A DNA stretch of 64,000 bases from Comamonadaceae bacterium (GTDB lineage Bacteria; Pseudomonadota; Gammaproteobacteria; Burkholderiales; Burkholderiaceae_C), in contig CANJQN010000013.1 of the NCBI GenBank assembly GCA_947476465.1, forward strand, positions 1-64,000, in the 5' to 3' direction. The notes under the pieces are model-generated. The model was not told the origin of the DNA. It did not search any database and worked only from the letters and a program-made list of their open reading frames with translations. A program made the translations under genes and the position numbers. Below, one piece after another: positions 34,570-43,581 of this stretch; within the stretch, counting starts at the first letter, position 1, and the number at the start of each line of letters is the position of its first letter.

Positions 34570-34842
34570 TCAGTTCAGCGCGTCTTTGAGCGCCTTGCCG
34601 GGACGGAACTTGGGTACCTTGGCGGCCTTGATTTTAATCGCGTCGCCGGTTCGTGGATTACGGCCGCTGCGGGCGGCACGCTTTCCGACGGCGAAAGTGC
34701 CGAAACCGACCAGCGAAACCGAGCCGCCTTTCTTCAGCGTCGTCTTGACGGCGCCTATCATGGATTCCAGTGCGCGCGTGGCCGCGGCCTTGGAGATGTC
34801 GGCATGCTTGGCGATGTGCTCAATCAGTTCAGTCTTGTTCAC
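34570..34842 (-). CDS. hupB: DNA-binding protein HU-beta
   Basis: 90-residue nucleoid protein. It begins [28 protein letters not shown] and carries [31 protein letters not shown], where the RNPRTG arm grips the DNA minor groove. The GTG start at 34842 is chosen because the family begins MNK and AGAGGG lies upstream. A sigma-70 promoter at 34989-35017 would give a leader of about 140 nt. Followed by tRNA-Val and ppiD. Confidence 0.95.
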   Translation of the reverse strand: MNKTELIEHIAKHADISKAAATRALESMIGAVKTTLKKGGSVSLVGFGTFAVGKRAARSGRNPRTGDAIKIKAAKVPKFRPGKALKDALN

Positions 34843-34988
34843 GTACGGGCCCTCTAGGTGAGAATGGAAGTGTTCGTCGGGTTGTTCTTGCCAGGGAAGA
34901 CACTCCGGCCAAGCGCACATCCAGAGCGCTGGATTGGGGGCTGGGTGGGAGTAACTGCCTTGCTGAGCCGGATGCTTCTGTCGTGCTG

Positions 34989-35017
34989 ATTAAAGCCACC
35001 GGCCCCAGCACTGTCAA
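34989..35017 (-). promoter_or_regulatory. Sigma-70 promoter of hupB
   Basis: On the minus strand TTGACA (35017-35012) and TTTAAT (34994-34989) are 17 nt apart, close to consensus. The 34843-35117 gap holds nothing else recognisable. Confidence 0.7.
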
Positions 35018-35117
35018 TATGGAATGCGCGCTTTACAACATGAGGCGGGCATTCTAGGCGCTGCCTCTTGCGCACCAACGCCCGCGTCGATAGTGGCAAG
35101 CCGGCACACATGATCGG

Positions 35118-36203
35118 TCAGATCGCCGCGGTGATGTCGCGCCCCAGGTCGCTGGTGCCCGCCGTGCCACCGATGTCAGGCGTGCGCGCAGCGCCGCTGG
35201 CCGGATCGAGCACCCGCTCGATGGCCGCCAACACCGCGTCATGCGCCTGCCCGTACCCGAGAAACTCCAGCATCATCGCGCCGCACCAGATCTGCCCGAT
35301 CGGGTTGGCGATGCCGCGCCCGGCGATGTCAGGGGCCGAGCCGTGCACCGGCTCGAACAGCGAGGGAAAGCGCCGCAGGGGATCGAGGTTGGCGCTGGGC
35401 GCGATACCGATGGTGCCGGTGCAGGCCGGGCCGAGGTCCGAGAGGATGTCGCCAAAAAGATTGCTCGCCACCACCACATCGAAGTAGTCGGGCCGTTGCA
35501 CGAAATGTGCGGTCAGGATGTCGATGTGGAACTTGTCGACGTTGACGCCTGGATAGGCCCTGGCCATCTCAACCACCCTTTCGTCCCAGTAAGGCATGGT
35601 GATGGCAATGCCGTTGGACTTGGTGGCACTGGTCAGGTGCTTCTTGGGGCGGCTTTGCGCCAGCTCGAAGGCGAACTTGAGCACCCGGTCCACGCCCACG
35701 CGCGTCATTACGGTCTCTTGCATGACGATCTCGCGCTCGGTGCCCGGGAACATGCGCCCGCCGATGCTGGAGTACTCGCCCTCGGTGTTCTCGCGCACGA
35801 TGTACATGTCGATCTCGCCAGGCAGGCGGGGGCTGCCGTCGCGGCGCACCACCGGGGCGATGATGCCGGGCATGAGCCGGGCCGGGCGCAGGTTGATGTA
35901 TTGGTCGAACTCGCGCCGAAACAGCAGCAACGAGCCCCACAGCGAGACGTGGTCGGCGATCTTCTCGGGCCAGCCCACGGCGCCAAAGTAGATGGCGTCA
36001 TGGCCGCCGATCTGGTCTTTCCAGTCGTCAGGCAGCATCTTGCCGTGCTTTTCGCAGTAGTCCCAACTGGAGAAATCGAAGTGGTCGAAGTGCAGGTCGA
36101 GGCCGAATTTCGTGGCGGCGGCCTCCATGGCCCGCACGCCCTCGGGCATGACTTCCTTGCCGATGCCGTCGCCGGCAATGACGGCGATACGTTTCTTGGT
36201 CAT
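35118..36203 (-). CDS. Tartrate dehydrogenase/3-isopropylmalate dehydrogenase-like protein
   Basis: 361-residue NAD-dependent beta-decarboxylating dehydrogenase. N-terminal RIAVIAGDGIGKEVMPEGVRAM, substrate Args in RREFDQYINLRPARL, YIVRENTEGEYSSIGGRMFPG, and metal Asps in VVASNLFGDILSDLGPACTG are all conserved. The YIVRENTEGEYS and FDQYINLRP patterns fit the tartrate/D-malate dehydrogenase branch (TtuC/DmlA) better than LeuB. The ATG at 36203 starts MTKKRIAVIAGDG. It probably oxidises tartrate, D-malate or a related hydroxy-diacid. 17 nt separate it from pgsA upstream on the same strand. Confidence 0.87.
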   Translation of the reverse strand: MTKKRIAVIAGDGIGKEVMPEGVRAMEAAATKFGLDLHFDHFDFSSWDYCEKHGKMLPDDWKDQIGGHDAIYFGAVGWPEKIADHVSLWGSLLLFRREFDQYINLRPARLMPGIIAPVVRRDGSPRLPGEIDMYIVRENTEGEYSSIGGRMFPGTEREIVMQETVMTRVGVDRVLKFAFELAQSRPKKHLTSATKSNGIAITMPYWDERVVEMARAYPGVNVDKFHIDILTAHFVQRPDYFDVVVASNLFGDILSDLGPACTGTIGIAPSANLDPLRRFPSLFEPVHGSAPDIAGRGIANPIGQIWCGAMMLEFLGYGQAHDAVLAAIERVLDPASGAARTPDIGGTAGTSDLGRDITAAI

Positions 36204-36220
36204 GTAACAGTCTCCAACGC

Positions 36221-36787
36221 TCAGCGCACCCGCTGGCGGATTTCGGGCATGGCCTTTTGCAGGTAATAGGCCATGGACCAAACGGTCAGGATGGCGGATA
36301 TCCAGATGAGCCAGCCACCCCAGACGCGGGTGTCGATCAAGCCGAACAGCCGGCCATCGAACAGCAGGAAGGGGATGGCGATCATCTGGACCGTGGTCTT
36401 GAGCTTGCCAAGCATGTGTACAGCCACGCTGCGCGCGGCGCCGATCTGCGCCATCCATTCGCGCAGGGCCGAGATGGCGATCTCGCGGCCGATGATGATC
36501 AGGCCCACGAACACGTCAGCGCGCTGCAGGTGGACCAGCACCAGCAGCGATGCGCACACCAGGAACTTGTCGGCCACCGGATCGAGGAAGGCGCCGAAGG
36601 CCGATTGCTGGTTGAGCCGCCGCGCCAGATAGCCGTCGAGCCAGTCGGTCAGCGCGAAGACGATGAACATCACGGTGGCCACCAGGTTCTGGACCCGGGG
36701 CTCCAGTCCCACGTAGAACACACCGACGATGAGCGGGATGGCAACGATGCGCGTCCAGGTCAGGATCGTGGGAATGGTGAAGAACAT
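36221..36787 (-). CDS. pgsA: CDP-diacylglycerol--glycerol-3-phosphate 3-phosphatidyltransferase
   Basis: 188-residue inner-membrane enzyme making phosphatidylglycerophosphate. The CDP-alcohol phosphotransferase signature D-G-x2-A-R-x8-G-x3-D-x3-D is complete in WLDGYLARRLNQQSAFGAFL and the following DPVAD. Four to five hydrophobic helices are present. ATG 36787 begins MFFTIPTILTWTRI, the family start. It lies 49 nt downstream of uvrC on the same strand, a common pairing in proteobacteria. Confidence 0.95.
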   Translation of the reverse strand: MFFTIPTILTWTRIVAIPLIVGVFYVGLEPRVQNLVATVMFIVFALTDWLDGYLARRLNQQSAFGAFLDPVADKFLVCASLLVLVHLQRADVFVGLIIIGREIAISALREWMAQIGAARSVAVHMLGKLKTTVQMIAIPFLLFDGRLFGLIDTRVWGGWLIWISAILTVWSMAYYLQKAMPEIRQRVR

Positions 36788-36836
36788 GGTGCTGATTCTG
36801 GCACGAGGCCAGAGCCGCGCGCCGCCAGCGGCTGCT

Positions 36837-38927
36837 TCAGTGCAACGCACGGTAGATTTCCTCGGCCAGCTCGCGCGAGATGCCTTCCACGGTGGCGATG
36901 TCGTCGACGCCGGCATCCGCGACACCGCGAATGCCGCCGAAGCGCTGCAGCAGGCGCGCCCTTTTCTTGGCGCCGACGCCGGCGATGTCCTCCAGCCGGC
37001 TGCCGCCGACACGCACCTTGGCGCGGCGTGCACGCATGCCGGTGATGGCGAACCGGTGCGCCTCGTCGCGAATCTGCGCCACCAGCATCAGCGCCGCTGA
37101 ATCGTGGCCGAGGTGGACCTTGGCCCGGCCATCAGCGAACACCAGTTCCTCCAGGCCCACCTTGCGGCCTTCGCCTTTTTCGACGCCGACAATGACCGAC
37201 AGGTCGAGCCCCAGCTCGGCAAAGACCTCTCGGGCCATGCTGACCTGGCCCTTGCCGCCGTCGACCAGGACCAAATCGGGCAGACGTGGGGCTCCGCCGC
37301 CGCTGGATCCCCTGTCACCCCCGCGAAGGCGGGGGCTACGCGGGGATGACGGGAGAATGTCGTCATCCCCGCGTAGGCGGGGATCCAGCGCGAGGTCTAC
37401 CGAGCTTGGGGTACCCGCACCCCCCTCCTCCCTCCCCGCCGGCGGCACAGCCTCCGGCGAATCCGGCCCCGCCTGCGCCAACCTCGCATAGCGCCGCGTG
37501 AGCACCTGCCGCATGGCGGCGTAGTCGTCGCCAGGCGTGATGTCGTCGATGTTGTAGCGCCGGTATTCGCCGTTTTGCATCTTGTGCTGGTGATACACCA
37601 CGCAAGATGCCTGCGTGGCCTCGCCCGAGGTGTGCGAGATGTCGAAGCACTCGATGCGAAAGGCGTCAATGTCGTCCGGCGCCAGGTCGAGCGTGTCGAC
37701 CAGGGCCCGGGTGCGGGCCTGCTGCGAGCCTTCCTCGGCCAGCAGCCGCGCCAGCTGGATCGCGGCATTCTTGTCGGCCATCTCCAGCCACAGGCGCCGC
37801 TGTTCGCGCGGGTTGTGAACGGCGCTGATGCGAAGGCCCGCCTGCTCGGACAGGGCCTCGACCAGGGCGCGGTCAATCGGGTGGTTGGTGATCAGCGCCG
37901 GCGGCACCGGCACGCCGATGTAGTGCTGGGCGATGAAGGCCTCGAGCACCTGCACCTCCACCGGCCGCGGGGCCTGCTCGCCCTCTTGCAGGGCCTGCAG
38001 CGCGGCGGCATCCTCGACGTGCGAGGGGAAATAGGGCCGGTCGCCCAGGTGCCGCCCGCCCCGCACCATGGCCAGATTCACACAGGCCTTGCCGCCATGC
38101 ACCTTCACCGCCAGGATGTCGACGTCCTTGTCGGTGCCGGTGTCCACCGACTGCTGGTGCAGCACCCGCGAAAGCGCACTCATCTGGTTGCGCAACTCGG
38201 CCGCCTGCTCGAACTCGAGCTTGCCGGCATGTTCCATCATGCGCAGCTCCAGCTGCGCCATCACCTGCTGCGCGTCGCCGCGCAGAAAGCGCTCTGCGTT
38301 CTCGACGTTGCGCTGGTAGTCGCCCGCGGCGATCAGGTCGACGCAGGGGCCGGTGCAGCGCTTGATCTGATAGAGCAGGCAGGGCCGCGTGCGGTTGGCA
38401 AACACGGTGTCTTCGCAGGTGCGCAGGCGAAACACCTTCTGCAGCAGCTGGATCGATTCCTTGACCGCCCAGGCGCTCGGATAGGGACCGAAGTACCGGT
38501 GCCGCTTGTCCACCGCGCCACGGTAGTACACCATCCTCGGGAAGGCGGCGGCGCCTTCGGTGGTCGTTGCGGACTTGTCGGCCGCACCGGTGATCTTGAG
38601 GTAGGGGTAGCTCTTGTCGTCCCTGAACAGGATGTTGAACCGTGGGTTGAGCGCCTTGATCAGGTTGTTTTCCAGCAGCAACGCCTCGGCCTCGGATCGC
38701 ACCACGGTGGTCTCCATGCGGGCGATGCGCCCGATCATGTGGCCGATGCGCGTGCCGCCGTGGTTCTTCTGGAAGTAGCTGGCGACGCGCTTCTTGAGGT
38801 TGCGCGCCTTGCCGACGTAGAGCACCCCGCCCTCGGCGTCGAAATACCGGTAGACGCCCGGCAGCGGCGGCAGCGCGGCAACCTGCTCGAGCAGTTTTTC
38901 GGAATGCACCTCGGGTAGGGCGGACAT
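36837..38927 (-). CDS. uvrC: Excinuclease ABC subunit C, with in-frame repeat insertion
   Basis: Nucleotide-excision-repair endonuclease. It has an N-terminal GIY-YIG nuclease domain ([26 protein letters not shown]), a Cys-rich segment, UVR motif ([26 protein letters not shown]), RNase-H-like 5' nuclease domain ([31 protein letters not shown]) and C-terminal helix-hairpin-helix. At 696 residues it is about 80 longer than E. coli UvrC. The excess lies around residues 475-550, between TRRYARLAQ and [10 protein letters not shown], where an inverted pair of REP-like elements is translated ([17 protein letters not shown]). The frame is preserved, so function is probably retained. Confidence 0.95.
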   Translation of the reverse strand: MSALPEVHSEKLLEQVAALPPLPGVYRYFDAEGGVLYVGKARNLKKRVASYFQKNHGGTRIGHMIGRIARMETTVVRSEAEALLLENNLIKALNPRFNILFRDDKSYPYLKITGAADKSATTTEGAAAFPRMVYYRGAVDKRHRYFGPYPSAWAVKESIQLLQKVFRLRTCEDTVFANRTRPCLLYQIKRCTGPCVDLIAAGDYQRNVENAERFLRGDAQQVMAQLELRMMEHAGKLEFEQAAELRNQMSALSRVLHQQSVDTGTDKDVDILAVKVHGGKACVNLAMVRGGRHLGDRPYFPSHVEDAAALQALQEGEQAPRPVEVQVLEAFIAQHYIGVPVPPALITNHPIDRALVEALSEQAGLRISAVHNPREQRRLWLEMADKNAAIQLARLLAEEGSQQARTRALVDTLDLAPDDIDAFRIECFDISHTSGEATQASCVVYHQHKMQNGEYRRYNIDDITPGDDYAAMRQVLTRRYARLAQAGPDSPEAVPPAGREEGGAGTPSSVDLALDPRLRGDDDILPSSPRSPRLRGGDRGSSGGGAPRLPDLVLVDGGKGQVSMAREVFAELGLDLSVIVGVEKGEGRKVGLEELVFADGRAKVHLGHDSAALMLVAQIRDEAHRFAITGMRARRAKVRVGGSRLEDIAGVGAKKRARLLQRFGGIRGVADAGVDDIATVEGISRELAEEIYRALH
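37315..37398. repeat. REP-like inverted repeat pair inside uvrC
   Basis: Two head-to-head copies of a palindromic unit (CCCCGCGAAGGCGGGG and CCCCGCGTAGGCGGGG, each next to GATGAC or GTCATC). Related units occur at 39491-39629 and 52219-52253. Confidence 0.8.
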
Positions 38928-38948
38928 GGGGGCCTATTATCCCAGGCC

Positions 38949-40196
38949 ATGCTCTGGGACATCTTTTGCAAAGTCATCGACAACCACGGCGACATCGGCG
39001 TGGGCTGGCGACTGTCGGCCGAACTGGCGGCCCGAGGCGAGCGGGTGCGCCTGTGGGTGGACGATCCTTCGGCGCTGGCCTGGATGGCGCCGCAGGGGCA
39101 GCCCGGCGTGGAAGTGATTCGCTGGGACGCACAGGTTGGCGGCGCGGGATCGGCCAAGGAATCGGCCGTGGTGCCTGGCGACGTGGTGGTCGAGGCCTTC
39201 GGCTGCGACCCGCATGAGGCCTTCCTGGCGGCCATGGCCGAACGGGCGGCACGCACCGGCCGGCAGCCCGCCTGGATCAACCTCGAGTACCTGTCCGCCG
39301 AGAACTATGTGGAACGCTGCCACGGGCTGTGTTCGCCGGTGATGGGCGGGCCCGCCAAGGGGCTGGTCAAGCGGTTTTTCTACCCGGGGTTCACGCCCGC
39401 CACGGGGGGACTGATCCGGGAACTGGATCTTCAAGCGCGGCAGGCGCGGTTCGACCGAGTGGCGTGCATGGCACATCTGCTCGCGGATGTCGTCATTCCC
39501 GCGCAGAGCCTGCCCCCAGCGAAGGCGGGGACGGGAATCCAGGCCGAGGCCGACTCCCGCGAAGGCGGGGGGATGGCCCGTCACGCTGGAGGCACCTCGC
39601 TCCTGGATCCCCGCCTTCGCGGAGATGACCAGCCAGGGGTCGCCCCCGCAGACCCGAACCATGACCAATGGCTGAGCCTGTTCTGCTACGAGCCCCCGGC
39701 CCTGCCCCAGCTGCTGCGCCAACTCGCCCACGATGCCCCACAGACCCGGCTGTTCGTGACGGCAGGTCGGAGCGCCGCCGCAGTAGCCGCTGCCCTCCAC
39801 GGCCTGCCCGCCGCCGTGCGCCCGTCCATTGACAAGCTGCCCCTGCTCACCCAGCGCGCGTTCGACGAGCTGCTGTGGGCCTGCGACCTGAACTTCGTAC
39901 GCGGTGAAGACTCACTGGTGCGCGCCCTGTGGGCCGGCAAGCCACTGGTGTGGCAGATCTACCCGCAGCACGATGGCGTGCACATGGACAAGCTGCACGC
40001 CTTTCTTGACTGGTATGGCGCGCCGCCGTCATTGCGGGCCTTTCACGAGGCCTGGAACGCGGGCGGCGAGCTGCCCCCGATTGACATCGATGGGTGGGCC
40101 GACACGGCCGAGGCCGCCCGCCAGCGCCTGTGGCAGCAAGCCGACCTGGTGGACCAACTGCGGCGCATGGCGCTGGAGCCGGCGCCCACGCTGTGA
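38949..40196 (+). CDS. earP: EF-P arginine rhamnosyltransferase EarP
   Basis: 415-residue GT-B glycosyltransferase that rhamnosylates the conserved Arg of elongation factor P using dTDP-rhamnose. The N-terminal WDIFCKVIDNHGDIGVGWRLSAEL contains the catalytic-region Asp and NHGDIG hallmark; RGEDSLVRALWAGKPLVWQIYPQHDGVH near the C-terminus is the donor-binding motif. The target efp gene is at 42020, separated by an eptA-like gene. Residues about 181-227 are encoded by REP-like sequence ([11 protein letters not shown]), lengthening the protein beyond the usual size by roughly 40-50 residues without breaking the frame. Confidence 0.93.
   Translation: MLWDIFCKVIDNHGDIGVGWRLSAELAARGERVRLWVDDPSALAWMAPQGQPGVEVIRWDAQVGGAGSAKESAVVPGDVVVEAFGCDPHEAFLAAMAERAARTGRQPAWINLEYLSAENYVERCHGLCSPVMGGPAKGLVKRFFYPGFTPATGGLIRELDLQARQARFDRVACMAHLLADVVIPAQSLPPAKAGTGIQAEADSREGGGMARHAGGTSLLDPRLRGDDQPGVAPADPNHDQWLSLFCYEPPALPQLLRQLAHDAPQTRLFVTAGRSAAAVAAALHGLPAAVRPSIDKLPLLTQRAFDELLWACDLNFVRGEDSLVRALWAGKPLVWQIYPQHDGVHMDKLHAFLDWYGAPPSLRAFHEAWNAGGELPPIDIDGWADTAEAARQRLWQQADLVDQLRRMALEPAPTL
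39491..39629. repeat. REP-like repeat cluster inside earP
   Basis: Contains GCGAAGGCGGGG twice and, inverted, GGATCCCCGCCTTCGCGGAG followed by ATGACC, the same unit type as in uvrC. It lies in the linker between the two Rossmann-like halves of EarP. Confidence 0.75.
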
Positions 40197-40205
40197 GCTG
40201 CGGCC

Positions 40206-41852
40206 TCAGCGGCTGGCGGCCGGGGCCGCAGCCGGAGCGCGGCAATCAGCGAACATGTCCATGGACCGGTCGTAGACGGTGGTGCTCACGTCCATCAGGC
40301 CCAGCATCGAATGGAACAGGTTGTCGTGACTGAGCTGTCGTCCAGCCCGCCCACGCAAGCATGCCGTGTCGACGCCGAAGGCACGGCTAAAGCCCGGTGA
40401 CATCCAGGTCACCATGGGCACGCGCAGTTGCACATCGGGCGCGATGGCATAGGGCATGCCGTGCAGGTACATGCCGTTCTCGCCGAGCGACTCGCCATGG
40501 TCGGACACGTAGAGCATGGCCGTGTCGAAGCGGTCCTGCTGCGCCGCGAGGAAGTCGATCAGGCGGCCCAGCACGTGGTCGGTGTACAGCAGGCTGTTGT
40601 CATAGGCGTTTCGGATTTCGGCCGTGGTGCAGCGCTGCAGGTCTTGCGATTCGCAGGCGGGCTGGAAGCGCTTGAAGGCCGGCGGATAACGCCGGAAGTA
40701 CGCCGGGCCATGGCTGCCAAGCTGATGGAGCACCACGAACAGGTTGCCGCGCGCGTCGGTCAGCACCGAATCGAGGTTGTGCAAGAGCACTTCGTCGCTG
40801 CACTGTCCGCCACTGCACAGTCCTTCGATCCGCGAGGCGGCCAGGTCGTGCTGGGGCAGACCCTCGCACACGCCCTTGCAGCCCGACTGGTTGTCGCGCC
40901 ACAGCACCCCAAAGCCGGCGCGGGCCAACACGTGCAGCAGCGACTGGTGGGTCTGGATGCGGTCCTCGTCGTACTGGCGGCGGCCATACGGCGAAAACAT
41001 GCAGGGCAGCGAGACCTCTGTGGAGGTGCCGCAGGCACGCACGTGGGGAAAGTTGATCACGTCACGCTTGGCCAACTCGGGGTTGGTGGTGCGCTCATAA
41101 CCGTTAAGGGAGAAGTTCTGGGCACGCGCAGTTTCACCAACCACCAGCACGAACAGCGCCGGCCGCGAGCGCTGCTGCCAGGCGGCGGACAAGCGGGCGT
41201 CCTGGCCCACCGGCAGCAGCGGCCCGGTGCGGCGCACGCGTCCGAAGGCATTGGCCACGCCAGCCGCCACCACATTGGCCGGCGTGACCAGATAGCGCAC
41301 CTCACGGTGGTTGCGCATCAACGAGGCGAAGTCGGCGAAGACCAGCATCAGGCTGCCCACGGCCAGCAACGCGGCGGCGATCGTCCACGCCAGCCGCACG
41401 CCCACGGCACGCAGCAGGGGCCGCGCCGCCAGCCGGGGCCACCACAGCAGCGCCGCGGGCAACACGCCAAACAGCAGGATGTGACCGACCATCGACAGCG
41501 TGATCAGTTCGCGCGCTTCCTGGTAATGGGTGGCCAGCACATTGGCCACCATGGTCCGGTCGATGTAGACGGCATAGCGTCCGGTGTAATAGGAGGCCGC
41601 CGCCGACATCAGGAACAGCAGGCTCAGCAGGGGCCGCACACTCCAGCGGGTGGCCAGGGGGCTGAGGAACACGAAGTACAGGCCGCCGCCGATGCCCAGG
41701 AGCGACAGCGCGAAAACCCAGGTGCCTGCCGCGTCCCACCCCAGGCCATCGAGGGCGGCGCGCCAAAATGGGCCGTTGCAGGTGAGAAACAGGTAGAGCA
41801 CCCCGGCACTCAGCAGGGCCTCCACCGAGACGAGGGGTCGTCGAAGCGTCAT
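40206..41852 (-). CDS. Phosphoethanolamine transferase (EptA-like)
   Basis: 548-residue inner-membrane enzyme with five N-terminal TM helices (EptA_B_N domain, about 1-170) and a periplasmic sulfatase-fold catalytic domain. The nucleophilic Thr is in RACGTSTEVSLPCMFSPYGR; metal ligands are in LVVGETARAQNFSLNGY and YVSDHGESLGENGMYLHG. It probably adds phosphoethanolamine to lipid A, lowering negative charge and polymyxin binding. ATG 41852 (MTLRRPLVSVEAL) is preferred to the TTG at 41861. It is convergent with earP and divergent from efp, separating those partners. Confidence 0.9.
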   Translation of the reverse strand: MTLRRPLVSVEALLSAGVLYLFLTCNGPFWRAALDGLGWDAAGTWVFALSLLGIGGGLYFVFLSPLATRWSVRPLLSLLFLMSAAASYYTGRYAVYIDRTMVANVLATHYQEARELITLSMVGHILLFGVLPAALLWWPRLAARPLLRAVGVRLAWTIAAALLAVGSLMLVFADFASLMRNHREVRYLVTPANVVAAGVANAFGRVRRTGPLLPVGQDARLSAAWQQRSRPALFVLVVGETARAQNFSLNGYERTTNPELAKRDVINFPHVRACGTSTEVSLPCMFSPYGRRQYDEDRIQTHQSLLHVLARAGFGVLWRDNQSGCKGVCEGLPQHDLAASRIEGLCSGGQCSDEVLLHNLDSVLTDARGNLFVVLHQLGSHGPAYFRRYPPAFKRFQPACESQDLQRCTTAEIRNAYDNSLLYTDHVLGRLIDFLAAQQDRFDTAMLYVSDHGESLGENGMYLHGMPYAIAPDVQLRVPMVTWMSPGFSRAFGVDTACLRGRAGRQLSHDNLFHSMLGLMDVSTTVYDRSMDMFADCRAPAAAPAASR

Positions 41853-42019
41853 GGGCCGCAAGTATGCCCGCCAAACCGGCTAAAATTGCGGGCTTTGCGC
41901 TCACCCGCGCCGCATCGAGAGGCTCCGCGGTTGCCCCCAACGCCTGTGAACACCCTCGAATGGACCCGCCGCGGCAAGTTCGCCCTGAGCCTGCGGCTCA
42001 ACCCTAGCCACCACTCATT

Positions 42020-42574
42020 ATGAAAATCGCTCAAGAAATCCGCGCCGGAAACGTGATCATGCAAAACGGCGCCCCGTGGGTTGTGCTCAAGACCGAATAC
42101 GCCCGAGGCGGACGCAACGCCGCCACCGTGCGCATGAAGCTCAAGAGCCTGCTGTCCAACCAGGGCACGGAAATCGTCTTCAAGGCCGACGACAAGATGG
42201 ACCAGATCGTGCTGGACAAGAAGGACTGCACCTATTCCTACTTCGCCGACCCGATGTATGTCTGGATGGACGCCGAGTACAACCAGTACGAGGTCGAGGC
42301 CGAGAACATGGGCGACTCGCTGAACTACCTCGAAGACGGCATGACCGCCGAAGTGGTGTTCTACGACGGCAAGGCCATCTCTGTCGAGCTGCCCACCAGC
42401 GTCGAGCGCGAGATCACCTGGACCGAACCGGCCGTCAAGGGTGACACCTCAGGCAAGGTGCTCAAGCCCGCCAAGATCGCCACCGGTTTCGAGATTGGCG
42501 TGCCGATCTTCGTGGCCCAGGGCGACAAGGTCGAGATCGACACCCGCACCGCCGAGTACCGCCGGAGGGTGTGA
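42020..42574 (+). CDS. efp: Translation elongation factor P
   Basis: 184-residue EF-P with its three beta domains: [44 protein letters not shown] at the N-terminus and [24 protein letters not shown] at the end. The loop carries Arg (ARGGRNAA, Arg32 region) rather than Lys, matching the EarP rhamnosylation system encoded at 38949. It relieves ribosome stalling at polyproline stretches. The interspersed repeat begins directly after its stop codon and a terminator follows at 42725. Confidence 0.97.
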   Translation: MKIAQEIRAGNVIMQNGAPWVVLKTEYARGGRNAATVRMKLKSLLSNQGTEIVFKADDKMDQIVLDKKDCTYSYFADPMYVWMDAEYNQYEVEAENMGDSLNYLEDGMTAEVVFYDGKAISVELPTSVEREITWTEPAVKGDTSGKVLKPAKIATGFEIGVPIFVAQGDKVEIDTRTAEYRRRV

Positions 42575-42664
42575 CCCACCCCCGAAGCGGCTCACTCCGT
42601 GTAGCCGCCCCCCCCCTCAAGGGGGCGCCACCAGCGGCCCGGCAAAGCCGGTTCCGCGGTGGCC
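42575..42664 (-). repeat. Interspersed intergenic repeat, copy B
   Basis: Minus-strand copy of the element at 2822-2980: it reads CCACCGCGGAACCGGCTTTG through GGCGCCCCCTTGAGGGGG to CCGAAGC-type ends, but the central 70 bp are missing. It starts one base after the efp stop. Confidence 0.8.
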
Positions 42665-42724
42665 GCTAAACCAGACACGGCATTCGATCGACAAGGGTGA
42701 CGGCCAACATTTAGGCTACAAGAG

Positions 42725-42746
42725 AGGCTCCTTCGGGAGCCTTTTT
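42725..42746 (+). terminator. Rho-independent terminator of efp
   Basis: GGCTCC-TTCG-GGAGCC with a stable UUCG loop followed by TTTTT. It lies 20 nt before the next gene start. Confidence 0.8.
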
Positions 42747-42765
42747 CATTTTCTGCCCCTTGCCC

Positions 42766-43581
42766 ATGGACTTCGATTTCGCGCAGATCGCCGTGCCCTT
42801 CCGGATGCAGCCGAACATCGCCCGGCTGGAGCAGGGCGCGCCGCAGTTGACGGCGCTGGATCCGTCGACGCCGCTGCATGCCGAAAAGCGCTCTGTGCTG
42901 GCGGCCGGCCCCGTGAGGCTGGCGGTTGCGGGCTTCGACGCCGCCCCCGCATTGGCAGCCATTGCCGAGCAGGCCCGCCACGACGGTGCCCAGGCGCGGC
43001 TGCTGGCGGGCGAGCCGCTGGAGCTGGCGTTCGAGGAAGACCTGGCCGTTCTCGACGGCGACACCGGCACCCTGCCCTGGCTGTGCGTCTGCACCCCCTC
43101 GCACTGGGCGCCGCAGGACAAACTGGGGCTGTCCTTGACGGCGGTGCACGCGCCGGTGGCGGACAACGACAGGCTGCTGGCGGCATCGGCGCAGCTCACG
43201 CGGCTGGCCACGGGGGGCGAGCGCTGGGAGCGCCAGGTGTGGACCGTGAGCCCGTCGGACCGCTACGACCAGCACCCGCGGCGCCAGCCGCGCACCCCGT
43301 GGCCGGACACCCCCGACGCCACGGCCTTCGCCTCGCGTTGTTTTCTGCGGGCGGAGCGCCAGACTTTCTTTCCAGTGGGACGGGGCACGCACCAGGCGGT
43401 GTTCACCATCCGCGTTCAACTCGCCCCGTTGACACACACAGTGGACACGGCCGACAAGGCGCTGCGGCTGCACGACAGCCTGGCCTCGATGAGCGATGCC
43501 GTGCTGCGTTACAAAGGCCTGGCGGCCGCGCGAGCGCCCTTGCTTCGGTGGCTTGCGGCCCGCGCTGCGGATCGCCCATGA
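42766..43581 (+). CDS. Heme-dependent oxidative N-demethylase-like protein (DUF3445)
   Basis: 271-residue protein of the DUF3445/HDOD family, heme enzymes that oxidatively demethylate amines. Landmarks are VCTPSHWAPQDKLGLSLTAVHAPV (family core) and RCFLRAERQTFFPVGRGTHQAVFTIRV. Substrate and partner subunits are not evident here; known family members act with ferredoxin-like subunits. The ATG at 42766 (MDFDFAQIAVPF) is preferred over TTG 42760. The stop overlaps the next start (ATGA), so it is co-transcribed with the LOG-family gene. Confidence 0.8.
   Translation: MDFDFAQIAVPFRMQPNIARLEQGAPQLTALDPSTPLHAEKRSVLAAGPVRLAVAGFDAAPALAAIAEQARHDGAQARLLAGEPLELAFEEDLAVLDGDTGTLPWLCVCTPSHWAPQDKLGLSLTAVHAPVADNDRLLAASAQLTRLATGGERWERQVWTVSPSDRYDQHPRRQPRTPWPDTPDATAFASRCFLRAERQTFFPVGRGTHQAVFTIRVQLAPLTHTVDTADKALRLHDSLASMSDAVLRYKGLAAARAPLLRWLAARAADRP

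Noticed and set aside
37575..38918. 447-codon plus-strand frame opposite uvrC
   Set aside because: UvrC domains are intact on the minus strand; no family features in the opposite frame.
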